Source: Neobacillus terrae
GTDB taxonomy: Bacteria > Bacillota > Bacilli > Bacillales > Cytobacillaceae
Assembly (NCBI RefSeq): GCF_011393025.1
Contig: NZ_JAAOEO010000001.1
Span: forward strand, 424,915-488,914
DNA length: 64,000 nt
Direction: 5' to 3'
The notes below the pieces were generated by a model. The model was not told where the DNA came from and ran no database searches. It saw only the letters and a list, made by a program, of their open reading frames with translations. Positions 40,268 through 49,770 of the stretch are shown in pieces. The position numbers and the translations under genes were made by a program. Position 1 is the first letter of the stretch; each line of letters starts with the position of its first letter.

Positions 40268-42046
40268 ATGGCCCGAAATAAATTTAACGTTGATGAAGAA
40301 CTGGAGACCCCATTTAGCTTTTCTCATTTAAAGAGGTTATTTGCTTACCTTAAGCCCTATAAATCTAAAATAATACTAACGGTTTTCATTATGCTGATCG
40401 CCAGTGGTGCGAATCTAATTGGTCCTTATTTAATTAAACAGGCTATCGATAAAGAAATTCCAAACGAGAATATTACGGGTCTTTTTCTGTTGGCCGGGAT
40501 ATATCTAGTGGCACTGGTAGTGACCGGAATCTGTATGAAATATAGAATCAGAATGATGTCGGAAATTGGCCAGAGTGTCATTAAAAAGTTAAGGGAAGAT
40601 TTATTTAGCCACCTGCAAAAGCTTTCATTTTCATTTTACGATAGCAGACCACATGGAAAAATCTTAGTCCGTGTTGTGAATTATGTTAATTCCTTAAGTG
40701 ACCTCCTTTCTAACGGTCTAATTAACTTAATTACAGACATATTCAGCTTAATCGTCATTTTTGGATTTATGCTTTCCATTGATAGTAAACTCACCTTACT
40801 CGCTATGGCTGGTTTTCCAGTGCTTGCTGCGGTTATATTCTTCATTAAGAATGCACAGCGAAAGGCTTGGCAGGACTTGAGTAATAAGCAGTCAAATATG
40901 AATGCTTATATACATGAAAGTATTAATGGAATCAAAGTAACCCAGGCATGCGCCCGTGAAGAGGAAAACAAGAAGATTTTCTCAGAAGTATCCGGAGGTT
41001 ATCGAAAATCATGGATGAAGGCTGTGTATATTCAATTTTTATTGTGGCCTTCCATTGAAAATATATCGGTTCTCACTGTTTCACTCATTTATGTGGTTGG
41101 TATTTCTTCTATTGGACATGGAGTGACAGTAGGGGCACTGGTTGCGTTTGTGGGATATATCTGGATGTTTTGGGCTCCGCTTGCGAATATAGGCAACTTC
41201 TATAATGCAATTATTAATGCCATGGCTTATTTAGAAAGAATCTTTGAGATGATGGATGAGAAGCCGACAGTTTTGAGCAGCCCCAATGCAATTGAACTTA
41301 AGGAAATCAAAGGAAAAGTAGTGTTTGACCATGTTGATTTTGGGTATGAGGAGGAAACAATCCTCAATAATATCAACTTTAAGGTAAACCCGGGAGATAC
41401 AATTGCTCTTGTTGGTGCAACGGGTTCAGGAAAGACGACCATTGTTAGTTTAATAAGCCGTTTTTATGATATTAATAGCGGTCAGATTAAAATTGATGAT
41501 GTCGATATTTCAACTGTAACCATTCCATCTTTACGCAAACAAATGGGTGTTATGCTTCAAGATCCATTTATCTTTTCTGGTACCATTATGGAAAATATTC
41601 GCTACGGCAGACTCGATGCTACGGATGAGGAAGTTATAAAAGCATCAATAGCAGTTCAAGCTCACGAATTTATTAAAGAACTAAAAGATGGTTATCAAAC
41701 AGAGGTAAATGAAAGAGGAACCAGACTTTCCACTGGGCAAAGGCAGCTAATATCGTTTGCGAGAGCGTTATTGGCAAACCCAAAAATTCTTATTTTAGAT
41801 GAAGCAACATCATCAATTGATACGGAGACGGAGCTTGCACTTCAAAAAGGATTGGAAACATTATTAAAAGACCGAACTTCCTTTATTATCGCTCATAGAC
41901 TTTCAACCATTCAGAGTGCTACTCGAATTTTATTTATTGATAAAGGAAGAATAGTGGAAGAAGGTTCACATGAGGAATTAATAGATAAAAAAGGACCGTA
42001 TTGGAAGCTTCAAAACTCCCAGCATTTATCCCTTAATGTGGGATAA
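40268..42046 (+). CDS. ABC exporter half-transporter, catalytic partner (second of pair)
   Basis: 592 residues: transmembrane domain (about 25-330) and ABC domain (about 350-585). Walker A GATGSGKTT, Walker B ILILDEATSSID with catalytic Glu, and H-loop IAHRLST are normal, while the signature is LSTGQRQ instead of LSGGQ. Together with the preceding gene it gives one complete ATP site and one degenerate site, the usual arrangement for heterodimeric exporters. The two reading frames are separated by a single base, so expression is coupled. No terminator is evident downstream. Confidence 0.9.
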   Translation: MARNKFNVDEELETPFSFSHLKRLFAYLKPYKSKIILTVFIMLIASGANLIGPYLIKQAIDKEIPNENITGLFLLAGIYLVALVVTGICMKYRIRMMSEIGQSVIKKLREDLFSHLQKLSFSFYDSRPHGKILVRVVNYVNSLSDLLSNGLINLITDIFSLIVIFGFMLSIDSKLTLLAMAGFPVLAAVIFFIKNAQRKAWQDLSNKQSNMNAYIHESINGIKVTQACAREEENKKIFSEVSGGYRKSWMKAVYIQFLLWPSIENISVLTVSLIYVVGISSIGHGVTVGALVAFVGYIWMFWAPLANIGNFYNAIINAMAYLERIFEMMDEKPTVLSSPNAIELKEIKGKVVFDHVDFGYEEETILNNINFKVNPGDTIALVGATGSGKTTIVSLISRFYDINSGQIKIDDVDISTVTIPSLRKQMGVMLQDPFIFSGTIMENIRYGRLDATDEEVIKASIAVQAHEFIKELKDGYQTEVNERGTRLSTGQRQLISFARALLANPKILILDEATSSIDTETELALQKGLETLLKDRTSFIIAHRLSTIQSATRILFIDKGRIVEEGSHEELIDKKGPYWKLQNSQHLSLNVG

Positions 42047-42209
42047 ATTTTTTTTGAATAAAAATTTGTCTATACTTTTTTGAATATATGATTAGATAAA
42101 CTTAAAAATAGGTTTATAATAATATGTGATAACTTTTGCTAAGGGAAAAGAGGTTATAAATCTCGCAATTGAAAAAGAATAGGACTTCTGCCCTCACAAA
42201 ACATAAGCT

Positions 42210-42434
42210 TAATAGAGTTTTTTTGCCTTAATAGAGGTACTTTCAGAGAAACACCTAGGGGAAATTATTGAACTTGAATCAAATTTTAATTACTTTAGTT
42301 CAAAAGCTCCTGATCATATTGGTAAGCCTTATGATGATGCTTTTTATGGACTATGAGTACTTACCATTGACCACGAGAACCGAAAATCGATAGTTATAAA
42401 TTATTATGATTATTTAAGTAAGGTATTATTATAG
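42210..42434 (+). pseudogene. Possible gene fragment with in-frame stop
   Basis: A frame reading FALIEVLSEKHLGEIIELES, NYFSSKAPDHIGKPYDDAFYGL, a TGA at 42354-42356, then VLTIDHENRKSIVINYYDYLSKVLL has protein-like composition on both sides of the stop. There is no start codon with a ribosome site. I do not recognise the family. The remainder of the 557-base gap (42047-42603) is AT-rich without further signals. Confidence 0.35.
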
Positions 42435-42603
42435 AATAGTATGTAAACTTCTTAAAAAATAGCCTTGTTTAATGTCCCAAATTTTTAATGGACTGCGGAA
42501 ACTGGCTGACAAACCAAAAAGACTTGGCGGTTAGTCTGTGGAAAGGGAACTGATTCAAGTGAATAACAGTTTAACAGAGTTAAAAACATTAGAATAATAC
42601 CTC

Positions 42604-43884
42604 TTGATTGGACTGATGATTGGAATGAAAAATAAGGCTATTACAGCCGCAAGAGAAAGAGTGCTATTTGTCTGGAAGATACCCTCTTTTCCGGTGCTGT
42701 TTTTAATAAATTTTATTCTTGGGCTCTCCTCATCCTTTTTTGCGCCTTTTTCTTCTCTTTTTGGAATAGATGAAGTAGGTATGAGCAATGTTGGGTTTGG
42801 AATCTTTATGACAATTACGGCCCTAGGCGGAGTAACAATTAGCAGTTATGTAGCAAAATTGTCTGATACGAGTTTAAGCAGGAAAAAAATCATGGTTCTT
42901 GCAACCTTTGCAGGGATAGTAGGATACACTTTATATGCTTATTTAAGGAATTACTATACATTAGCGTTAACCGGTTTTTTTATCCTAGGGGTTACCGGCG
43001 CCGCTGTTCCTCAATTATGGGCCTATGCGAGGGATGCACTTAAACAAGCGAATATACCAAGTACAGACACGCCCTTTATAATGAATATTTTCAGGATGTT
43101 TTTTGCACTCGCATGGACTGTAGGGCCTGCACTTGGTGCATGGCTGCTGCAATTGATTGGTTTTAAGGGACTTTTTTTATTTGTTGCTTCTGGATATTTA
43201 CTTGTATTCTTGACAATTACTTTTCTATTAAAGGATTTGTCTGCTCAACAAGTTACCATTGTAAAGACTCCCCCGCTATCAGTAGGAAAATATGTAAAAA
43301 GGCCTCAAATATTTGCTTTTCTTGCGGCGGCTTTCTTGCTATCCTCGGCTACCTCTATTCATATGCTGAACGTCCCTCAGTTTGTCACAAAGGTTTTACA
43401 CGGAACTGAGATGGATGTAGGAATGGTTTTTAGTGTTCCCCCGGTTTTTGAGGTACCATTAATGATTTTGATTGGAATTTGGGCAACAAAAATTGATAAT
43501 GGCAAATTGATAAAAATTGGCTTTGGTACTGCCTTTGTTTACTTCTTATTATTTAGCTTTGTTAAAGAGCCATGGCAAATTTATCCGCTTCAGCTATTAA
43601 GTGCCGCACAGGTTTCAATAACTGGCGGTATAGCCATCTCCTATTTTCAGGATTTTATTCCGGAAGCCCAGGGAACAGCAACAACACTTTATATGAATAC
43701 CACTTCAATTGGATCAACACTTGGATTTTTACTATTCGGGATTATTTCAGAGATATTTAGCTATGGAACTCTGATTATATTTTATACAATCTTTGCTGGG
43801 GCAGGATTATTGTTTCTGATATTGGCTGAAAAAAACAGACCCAATCCTGCAGCCTTGGCTGCAAATGAAAGAACAACAAATTAG
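42604..43884 (+). CDS. Sugar-efflux (SET)-type MFS transporter
   Basis: About 419-426 residues with 12 membrane helices. Motif-A-like AKLSDTSLSRKKIMVLA after helix 2, RMFFALAWTVGPALGAWL and GTATTLYMNTTSIGSTLGFLLFGI fit the sugar efflux transporter family (SetA-like). Predicted role: export of sugars or sugar analogues. The start is uncertain: TTG at 42604 or ATG at 42625, neither with a strong ribosome site. The aldo/keto reductase gene follows by 14 bases, so the pair is probably cotranscribed. Confidence 0.8.
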   Translation: MIGLMIGMKNKAITAARERVLFVWKIPSFPVLFLINFILGLSSSFFAPFSSLFGIDEVGMSNVGFGIFMTITALGGVTISSYVAKLSDTSLSRKKIMVLATFAGIVGYTLYAYLRNYYTLALTGFFILGVTGAAVPQLWAYARDALKQANIPSTDTPFIMNIFRMFFALAWTVGPALGAWLLQLIGFKGLFLFVASGYLLVFLTITFLLKDLSAQQVTIVKTPPLSVGKYVKRPQIFAFLAAAFLLSSATSIHMLNVPQFVTKVLHGTEMDVGMVFSVPPVFEVPLMILIGIWATKIDNGKLIKIGFGTAFVYFLLFSFVKEPWQIYPLQLLSAAQVSITGGIAISYFQDFIPEAQGTATTLYMNTTSIGSTLGFLLFGIISEIFSYGTLIIFYTIFAGAGLLFLILAEKNRPNPAALAANERTTN

Positions 43885-43898
43885 AGGGAGAGTGTAAA

Positions 43899-44894
43899 AT
43901 GGTATATCAAGCTGAATCAAATCGTTACAAAACTATGAAATATAACCGAAGCGGTCGTTCAGGACTGCGTCTTCCTGCCGTTTCCTTAGGGCTTTGGCAT
44001 AACTTTGGCGGTGTCGATACCGTTGAAAATGGCCGGGCAATGTTAAGAAGAGCCTTTGACCTAGGAATTACTCATTTTGACCTTGCGAATAATTACGGTC
44101 CTCCTGCTGGTTCTGCTGAAGAAATGTTCGGACAGATTTTAAAATCAGACTTTGCTCCATATCGTGATGAGATGATTATCTCAACTAAAGCGGGATACTA
44201 TATGTGGCCGGGTCCATACGGAGAGTGGGGCTCTAGAAAGAATTTAATTTCAAGTCTTGACCAAAGCCTCAAACGCATGGGGCTGGATTATGTAGATATT
44301 TTTTACTCTCATCGTCCTGACCCTGAAACGCCGCTGGAGGAAACGATGGCAGCATTAGATTCGATTGTACGACAGGGTAAAGCTTTATATGTGGGAATTT
44401 CTAATTACAATGCAGAGCAAACAGCAGAAGCCATTAAAATCTTAAAACAACTTGGCACTCCATTATTAATTCATCAGCCAAGCTATTCTATGTTTAATAG
44501 ATGGATAGAGGATGGTTTGCAAGATGTGCTGGCGGAAAATGGCGTGGGTTCAATTGCTTTTAGTCCGTTAGCACAAGGACTGTTAACGAATAAATACTTA
44601 ACAGGCATTCCAGCAGATTCGCGCGCTGCAAAGTCAACTGGATTTCTAAAAGAAGAACATGTGACATCGGATGTTATCAACCGTGTTCAAAAATTAAATG
44701 AGATAGCAGCAGAGCGTGGACAAAGCCTTTCTCAGATGGCTCTTTCTTGGGTTCTGAGAGGCGGAAAAGTAACGTCTGTTCTTATTGGTGCAAGCAAAGT
44801 AAGCCAGATTGAGGAGAACGTTGCGGCACTTAGTAATCTTGATTTTTCAAATGAAGAGTTAGCAAGAATTGAGGATGTTTTAAAAAGTAATTAG
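43899..44894 (+). CDS. Aldo/keto reductase (YghZ/L-glyceraldehyde-3-phosphate reductase type)
   Basis: 331 residues, (beta/alpha)8 barrel. Catalytic tetrad: Asp and Tyr in THFDLANNYGPPAGSAE, Lys in ISTKAGYYM, His in DIFYSHRPDPETP. The PGPYGEWGSRK loop and GLLTNKYL are characteristic of the AKR14 (YghZ) group, which reduces methylglyoxal and L-glyceraldehyde 3-phosphate with NADPH. GAGGGAGAG precedes the ATG. Cotranscription with the sugar-efflux gene suggests aldehyde or sugar detoxification (inference). Confidence 0.9.
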   Translation: MVYQAESNRYKTMKYNRSGRSGLRLPAVSLGLWHNFGGVDTVENGRAMLRRAFDLGITHFDLANNYGPPAGSAEEMFGQILKSDFAPYRDEMIISTKAGYYMWPGPYGEWGSRKNLISSLDQSLKRMGLDYVDIFYSHRPDPETPLEETMAALDSIVRQGKALYVGISNYNAEQTAEAIKILKQLGTPLLIHQPSYSMFNRWIEDGLQDVLAENGVGSIAFSPLAQGLLTNKYLTGIPADSRAAKSTGFLKEEHVTSDVINRVQKLNEIAAERGQSLSQMALSWVLRGGKVTSVLIGASKVSQIEENVAALSNLDFSNEELARIEDVLKSN

Positions 44895-44910
44895 AATTTC
44901 CTATTAACCA

Positions 44911-44955
44911 ACAAAAGCTCCAAGCGGAAGATTTCCGCCTGGAGCTTTTGTTTTA
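44911..44955 (+). terminator. Terminator of the MFS-aldo/keto reductase unit
   Basis: AAAAGCTCCA-a-GCGGAA-gat-TTCCGC-c-TGGAGCTTTT with a T-rich tail. Confidence 0.95.
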
Positions 44956-45026
44956 CTAGCCAAAAAGTAAGCAAATGGACAATCTTTCCGTTAAAATAAA
45001 GAAAAGAGTACGGGAGAGGGAAGCGT

Positions 45027-45842
45027 ATGATTTTATATAAAGATAACCATACAGTAGTAATACAGAGTTCACTTTTTCAGACAAACTCCACAGTAATTGA
45101 AACGGAAGACTTTATACTTGCTGCTGATCCATGCTGGCTTCCGGAGGAAGTGGAATACATCCGCAGATATACCGATGAAAAAAAAGGAGATAAACCTTTT
45201 TATTTGCTTTTTACTCATTCCGACTATGACCATATTATTGGGTATAAAGCTTTTCCAAATGCCAAAGTCATTGGAGGTGCCAATATGATTGGGAATACTG
45301 AAAAAGAAGCCATTCTTGAACAAATAAGGGAGTTTGACGATTCCTACTATTTAAAAAGAAACTATGAAATTGCTTATCCGGAAATTGATTATAAAGTTGA
45401 AAAAAATAAGCAAACGTTAAAGCTCGGTAAATACACTCTTACTTTTTATATCGCAAACGGGCATACAAATGATGGGATTTTTACGTTAATTGAACCACTT
45501 GGCATATGGATTGCGGGGGACTATCTGTCGGATATTGAATTTCCCTATATTTATTCGAGCAGCACGGATTACGAAAAAACTCTTGAAATAGCAGAAAAAA
45601 TAGTAAAACAACATAGAATACAGCTTTTGATACCTGGACATGGATCAGCAACAGGTGATTCTAAAGAAATTGAGAAAAGAATAAGAGAATCAAAAGATTA
45701 TATTACTAAAACCCGTCAGTTAATGACTGAAAATAAAGAGCTGGAAACTTATTCAGTTTTGGATCATTATCCTTTTCCCAGGATTATGAAAAAATTTCAT
45801 GAGGGCAATATAAATTTACTAAAGAAAGAAATGGGTATTTAA
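45027..45842 (+). CDS. MBL-fold metallohydrolase
   Basis: 271 residues. Metal motif THSDYDHIIG (HxDxDH form, with Ser at the second position's neighbour), a downstream His in ANGHTNDG, Asp in IAGDYLSD and His in IPGHGSATGD complete the metallo-beta-lactamase metal set. Function is hydrolytic but unassigned. It precedes exoA by 12 bases with an AAGAGGAG site for the latter, and a photolyase follows, so a link to DNA repair or nucleotide metabolism is possible. GGGAGAGGG precedes the ATG. Confidence 0.88.
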   Translation: MILYKDNHTVVIQSSLFQTNSTVIETEDFILAADPCWLPEEVEYIRRYTDEKKGDKPFYLLFTHSDYDHIIGYKAFPNAKVIGGANMIGNTEKEAILEQIREFDDSYYLKRNYEIAYPEIDYKVEKNKQTLKLGKYTLTFYIANGHTNDGIFTLIEPLGIWIAGDYLSDIEFPYIYSSSTDYEKTLEIAEKIVKQHRIQLLIPGHGSATGDSKEIEKRIRESKDYITKTRQLMTENKELETYSVLDHYPFPRIMKKFHEGNINLLKKEMGI

Positions 45843-45854
45843 GAGGAGAAGAAA

Positions 45855-46610
45855 ATGAAGATTGTATCTTGGAATGTAAATGGTTTAAGGGCCTGTTTAA
45901 AAAAGGGCTTTATGGATTATTTTTCACATATGGATGCTGATATTTTTTGCCTGCAGGAAATTAAGCTCCAGGAAGGCCAGGTTGATTTGGAAATTAAAGG
46001 CTATCATCTATTTTGGAATTATGCAGAGAAAAAGGGTTATTCCGGGACGGCGGTTTTTTCAAAGGAAAAACCTCTCTCCTGGAAACGCGGTATGGGAGAG
46101 GATACTCCAGACTTGGAAGGCAGGGTACTTACACTTGAATTTGATAACTTTTATCTAGTAAATGTATATACTCCAAATTCACAAAGAGATCTTGCAAGAA
46201 TCAACTTCCGCCTTGAATGGGAAGATCATTTAAGACAGTATCTTGCTGATTTGGATACGCGAAAGCCTGTTGTTCTTTGCGGTGACTTGAATGTTGCCCA
46301 TAACGAAATTGATTTAAAAAATCCAAAAACAAATAAGGGTAACTCAGGCTTTACGGATGAAGAACGAGGAAAAATGACAGATTTGCTTGGGACTGGGTTT
46401 ATTGACACCTTTAGGCACTTTTATCCTGAAAAAGAAGGTGCATATACCTGGTGGAGCTATATGAGCAAGGTAAGGGAACGAAATATTGGGTGGCGTATTG
46501 ACTATTTTATTGTCTCTGAAAGACTATCAGATTCTTTAATTGATTCCCAGCTCCATTGTGATATTATGGGCAGCGATCATTGCCCGGTTATGCTGGAGCT
46601 GAACCTTTAA
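45855..46610 (+). CDS. exoA: Exodeoxyribonuclease III / AP endonuclease
   Basis: 251 residues (B. subtilis ExoA has 252). Metal and catalytic motifs of the exonuclease III family: SWNVNGLRA, LQEIKLQ with the metal Glu, VYTPNSQRD, CGDLNVAHNEIDL, YTWWSY, WRIDYF and the terminal GSDHCPV. It cuts abasic sites in base excision repair and has 3'-repair activity. In a likely operon MBL-exoA-photolyase. Confidence 0.95.
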   Translation: MKIVSWNVNGLRACLKKGFMDYFSHMDADIFCLQEIKLQEGQVDLEIKGYHLFWNYAEKKGYSGTAVFSKEKPLSWKRGMGEDTPDLEGRVLTLEFDNFYLVNVYTPNSQRDLARINFRLEWEDHLRQYLADLDTRKPVVLCGDLNVAHNEIDLKNPKTNKGNSGFTDEERGKMTDLLGTGFIDTFRHFYPEKEGAYTWWSYMSKVRERNIGWRIDYFIVSERLSDSLIDSQLHCDIMGSDHCPVMLELNL

Positions 46611-46678
46611 TAGGATAAAGCACCGACGATCGCTATTTGCTTATGTGTGAAAATGCTGCTGAAAGGAAGGGGACTGAG

Positions 46679-48136
46679 ATGAATATTGTCTGGTACAGCC
46701 GCGATCTAAGAATATCGGATCACAAACCCCTTTATGAGGCATCAAAGCAAGGAGACGTTTTGCCTCTTTATGTTGTTGAACCATCCAGATGGAAACAAGA
46801 GGACTTTTCGGCAAGACACTTTCAATTTATTTTAGAAAGCCTGGGAGATTTAGAAAAAAGCCTGAATAATGTTGGTGGGAGTTTAATTATCACAGAAGGA
46901 GAAATGGAAGAGGTACTCGAGAAGTTTAAAAAGGATTACGGATTTTTTGGGTTGTATTTCAATACTGAAACTGGTACTCCATTTTTAGAGGAACGTAATA
47001 AAAGAATAAGAGATTGGATGGCAGCCAATCAAATGCCCATATACGAGTTCACTGATTTCCCAATAGAAAAGGAAATATTAACGAAAACAAAGTACAGAAA
47101 ATGGTGGGAGGCTTTTATAAGTGAGGCCCCTTTGGAAACTCCCAAAAATATTCGCTTTGTGAAGGATTATAATGACCCTTTCTTTATGGGTTTAAAACAT
47201 CTTGAAATGATAAAAATTAAAGGCAGCAAAATTAGGTATGACCAATTAGGAGGAGAGAGCGGTGCTTTTGATTCTTTGACCTCTTTTCTGGACGAAAGGC
47301 ATGAACGTTATCTGGAAAATTACAAAAAGCCTATACAGTCATCGTTTTCATCCAGCAGAATTTCCCCTTATTTGACATGGGGTAATATCTCCTTAAGAAC
47401 TGCTGCTCAGAAAACCGAAGAGCACATAAAAAGCTTAAATGATGAAAATTCAAAGGTTCAGCTTAATGCCTTTTTAGACAATCTGTTTATACGAAGTTAT
47501 ACAATGGATATTTTATCGAAGAAAAATAGTAAAATAAATGCTACGACCGATTTAAACTTTGATCAAATACGAGCGAAAGATGACCATAAGCTCGAACTTC
47601 TTTTTAAGGGCAAAACAGGGATACCTATTATAGATTCTTTGATGAGAAATTTGGAGAAAACAGGCTGGCTTCCTTTTTATTCGCGAGTTCTTGTAGCATC
47701 CTTTGCTGTGAATACCTTATTACTAGATTGGTATAGCTTTTCCATTCGATTCGCTAATCTGCTGCTTGATTATGAACCTGCCATCCATTTTTATCAAATG
47801 AAACTGCTTTCTGGAATTCTGGATAAAAAGTCAATTAAAATATTGGATCCTATTAAAGTCGGAAAAGAAATTGATAGAGATGGCAGCTTTATTAAGCGTA
47901 ATGTTCAAGAGCTTAAAAATCTTCCAGCCGAGTATATTCATGAACCATGGCGGTTCCCGGGCTTTTATCAATTGGGATACCCATCACCCATTATAGATGT
48001 CGCAAAAGAAAACAAGCGAATTAAAGAGATATTAAAAAGTTATAAAAAAGATGAAACCATTAACGCGAAAAAGTCAGGTAGGGCCAACAAAAAAGGTGAT
48101 AACTTTGTCAGTGAACAATTGTCACTGGATTTGTAG
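46679..48136 (+). CDS. Cryptochrome/DNA photolyase family protein
   Basis: 485 residues. The N-terminal alpha/beta photolyase domain starts NIVWYSRDLRISDHKPL; the FAD-binding helical domain is at about 210-440 (SRISPYLTWGNIS, IPIIDSLMRNLEKTGWLPFYSRVLVASFAV, LLDWYSFSIRFANLLLDYEP). Some positions differ from typical CPD photolyases (FYSR for NRxR, and HFYQMKLLSG in place of the NWQW segment), so substrate, and whether it is DASH-like, is open. ATG at 46679 has GGAAGGGG in front; the frame extends to 46637 without a site. Downstream of exoA by 68 bases. Confidence 0.85.
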   Translation: MNIVWYSRDLRISDHKPLYEASKQGDVLPLYVVEPSRWKQEDFSARHFQFILESLGDLEKSLNNVGGSLIITEGEMEEVLEKFKKDYGFFGLYFNTETGTPFLEERNKRIRDWMAANQMPIYEFTDFPIEKEILTKTKYRKWWEAFISEAPLETPKNIRFVKDYNDPFFMGLKHLEMIKIKGSKIRYDQLGGESGAFDSLTSFLDERHERYLENYKKPIQSSFSSSRISPYLTWGNISLRTAAQKTEEHIKSLNDENSKVQLNAFLDNLFIRSYTMDILSKKNSKINATTDLNFDQIRAKDDHKLELLFKGKTGIPIIDSLMRNLEKTGWLPFYSRVLVASFAVNTLLLDWYSFSIRFANLLLDYEPAIHFYQMKLLSGILDKKSIKILDPIKVGKEIDRDGSFIKRNVQELKNLPAEYIHEPWRFPGFYQLGYPSPIIDVAKENKRIKEILKSYKKDETINAKKSGRANKKGDNFVSEQLSLDL

Positions 48137-48367
48137 GTTCTGCTATATCGAGTTGGTTGTAAGTTTCATTGTTGACTTTGTACTGGATATAGATTGAAGA
48201 GGAATACAAGCAAATGAAGTGAAAATTAAGAGCCAAGTCTAACATAAAATCACTCTTTTGTGATTTGTAAAATAATTACCAATAATTGCTTCCTTAGGGA
48301 TTAGTTTAGGCAGAAAAAGATGCGGGTAAAAATTAGCATCAAAAGGATTCCTAAAAGGAGCGGCATT

Positions 48368-48712
48368 ATGAGGAATACAATTGCAGGGATATTTCAATCA
48401 GTTAAGCAAACTGAATATGCCATAGACCATTTACTTTCAGAAGGGTTTCAACCGGAAAACATGACGGTTGTTACCAATGCCAAAGAATATAATCCGCTTA
48501 TTTTCCCCGCTGTCCCTGTTATCCAGGTTTCAAATCACTACAATGATTCTATTTGTGAAATGATTTTGGATATTGCTTCAGACGATGTGCTTGAAAGTGA
48601 GCTAGTGGATTCAATCAATGATAAGACAGAAAAATATATTTTATTACTGGAATATGTAGATTTAGATGCCAATGTGATAGATAACTTATCCTCCGAACTA
48701 TACTTTATATAA
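48368..48712 (+). CDS. YflT-like general stress protein
   Basis: 114 residues. The N-terminal pattern NTIAGIFQSVKQTEYAIDHLLSEGFQPENMTVV matches the heat-induced stress protein YflT domain (a ferredoxin-like fold), and the second half repeats it weakly (ICEMILDIASDDVLESELVDSINDKTEKYILLLEY). Function unknown; YflT is sigma-B-controlled in B. subtilis (known). AAAAGGAGCGGC precedes the ATG at 48368. The upstream 230 bases show no clear sigma-B site. Terminator follows. Confidence 0.75.
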   Translation: MRNTIAGIFQSVKQTEYAIDHLLSEGFQPENMTVVTNAKEYNPLIFPAVPVIQVSNHYNDSICEMILDIASDDVLESELVDSINDKTEKYILLLEYVDLDANVIDNLSSELYFI

Positions 48713-48715
48713 ACG

Positions 48716-48743
48716 AAAAACCGGTCCTTGAGCCGGTTTTTTT
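48716..48743 (+). terminator. Terminator of the YflT-like gene
   Basis: AAAAACCGG / CCGGTTTTT with a short loop and T-run. The following gap to 49093 is AT-rich; it has a GCTTCACC / GGTGAAG hairpin near 48920-48945 that I cannot assign. Confidence 0.85.
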
Positions 48744-49093
48744 GCCAAGTAATTGCTTGCAAAAACCCCCATATCCTTTCAATTCTAACTTCCGAAAATA
48801 TTTTTTCCTTGAAAAAACATGGTGAGAATTTTTAACATCTTTAAAAATCTAAAGGCTTCACTTGTATTTATTGGTTTAATTTTGTGTCGCTTTATTGATT
48901 GAAGCGGAAAGCGAGCTTCACCCTTCTTTGGTGAAGATTCGAATTTACTCAACTTCCTTTTTTTTGTGTCCAAATCTTATAATGTTATATTTTTTTTAAA
49001 AAAAGGTAAGCTTATTGTTCCGTTTTAAGTTTTAATGTTATATACTATATCTTAATTAGGATAACACAATTAGAGAAATAGTATTACATATTT

Positions 49094-49744
49094 ATGGGGA
49101 ATAAGGTGGTGGTTAAAATTAAATTAACAAAACGCCAGGAAGAAATTCTTCAAATTGTTAAAAAGGAAGGGCCGATTCCCGGGAAGGAAATTGCTGAGAA
49201 GCTTTCTCTGACAAGGGCAACCCTAAGACCAGATCTTGCTATTTTGACAATGGCTGGTTCTTTAGAGGCCAGACCACGGGTCGGATATTATTTAAGTCCA
49301 GAAAAGACAATAAAAATGAAGGCCGCCAAATATTCTTCTAAGCTAGTAAATGACTTCAAAGCTCTCCCTATTGTTATAAGCAAATCAACTTCTGTTTACG
49401 ATGCCATTGTCCAGCTTTTTTTGGAGGATGTAGGTACATTATATGCGGTTGATGATGAGGGGAATCTTGCAGGTGTTATCTCGAGGAAGGATTTAATCCG
49501 GGCAGCTATAGGTAATAAAAATTTAAATGATTTGCCAGTGAATGTAATCATGACGCGTATGCCCAATATTGTTACAATTTCTCCGGAAGAAACATTACTC
49601 GAAGCAGCAAATAAACTTATCAATAATCATATTGATTCTTTGCCGGTAGTCAGAGAAAAAGAAAGCATGCCTACTACATATGAATTAATAGGCCGTGTGA
49701 CCAAAACGACAATTACCAGTGCGTTTCTAGAATTGTTTGAATGA
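49094..49744 (+). CDS. ccpN: Catabolite-control transcriptional repressor CcpN
   Basis: About 211-216 residues. N-terminal winged helix (LTKRQEEILQIVKKEGPIPGKEIAEKL, then TRATLRPDLAILTMAGSLEARPRVGYYLS) and two CBS domains (about 75-205). CcpN represses gluconeogenic genes (gapB, pckA) during glycolysis and senses adenine nucleotides through its CBS domains (known). Start is uncertain: ATG 49094, or GTG 49109 with GGGGA 8 bases before. The last four bases (ATGA) overlap the upstream end of the next frame. Conserved order ccpN-PDRP. Confidence 0.93.
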   Translation: MGNKVVVKIKLTKRQEEILQIVKKEGPIPGKEIAEKLSLTRATLRPDLAILTMAGSLEARPRVGYYLSPEKTIKMKAAKYSSKLVNDFKALPIVISKSTSVYDAIVQLFLEDVGTLYAVDDEGNLAGVISRKDLIRAAIGNKNLNDLPVNVIMTRMPNIVTISPEETLLEAANKLINNHIDSLPVVREKESMPTTYELIGRVTKTTITSAFLELFE

Positions 49745-49770
49745 TAGCAGCCAAGGGAGTGGGGGAAATC

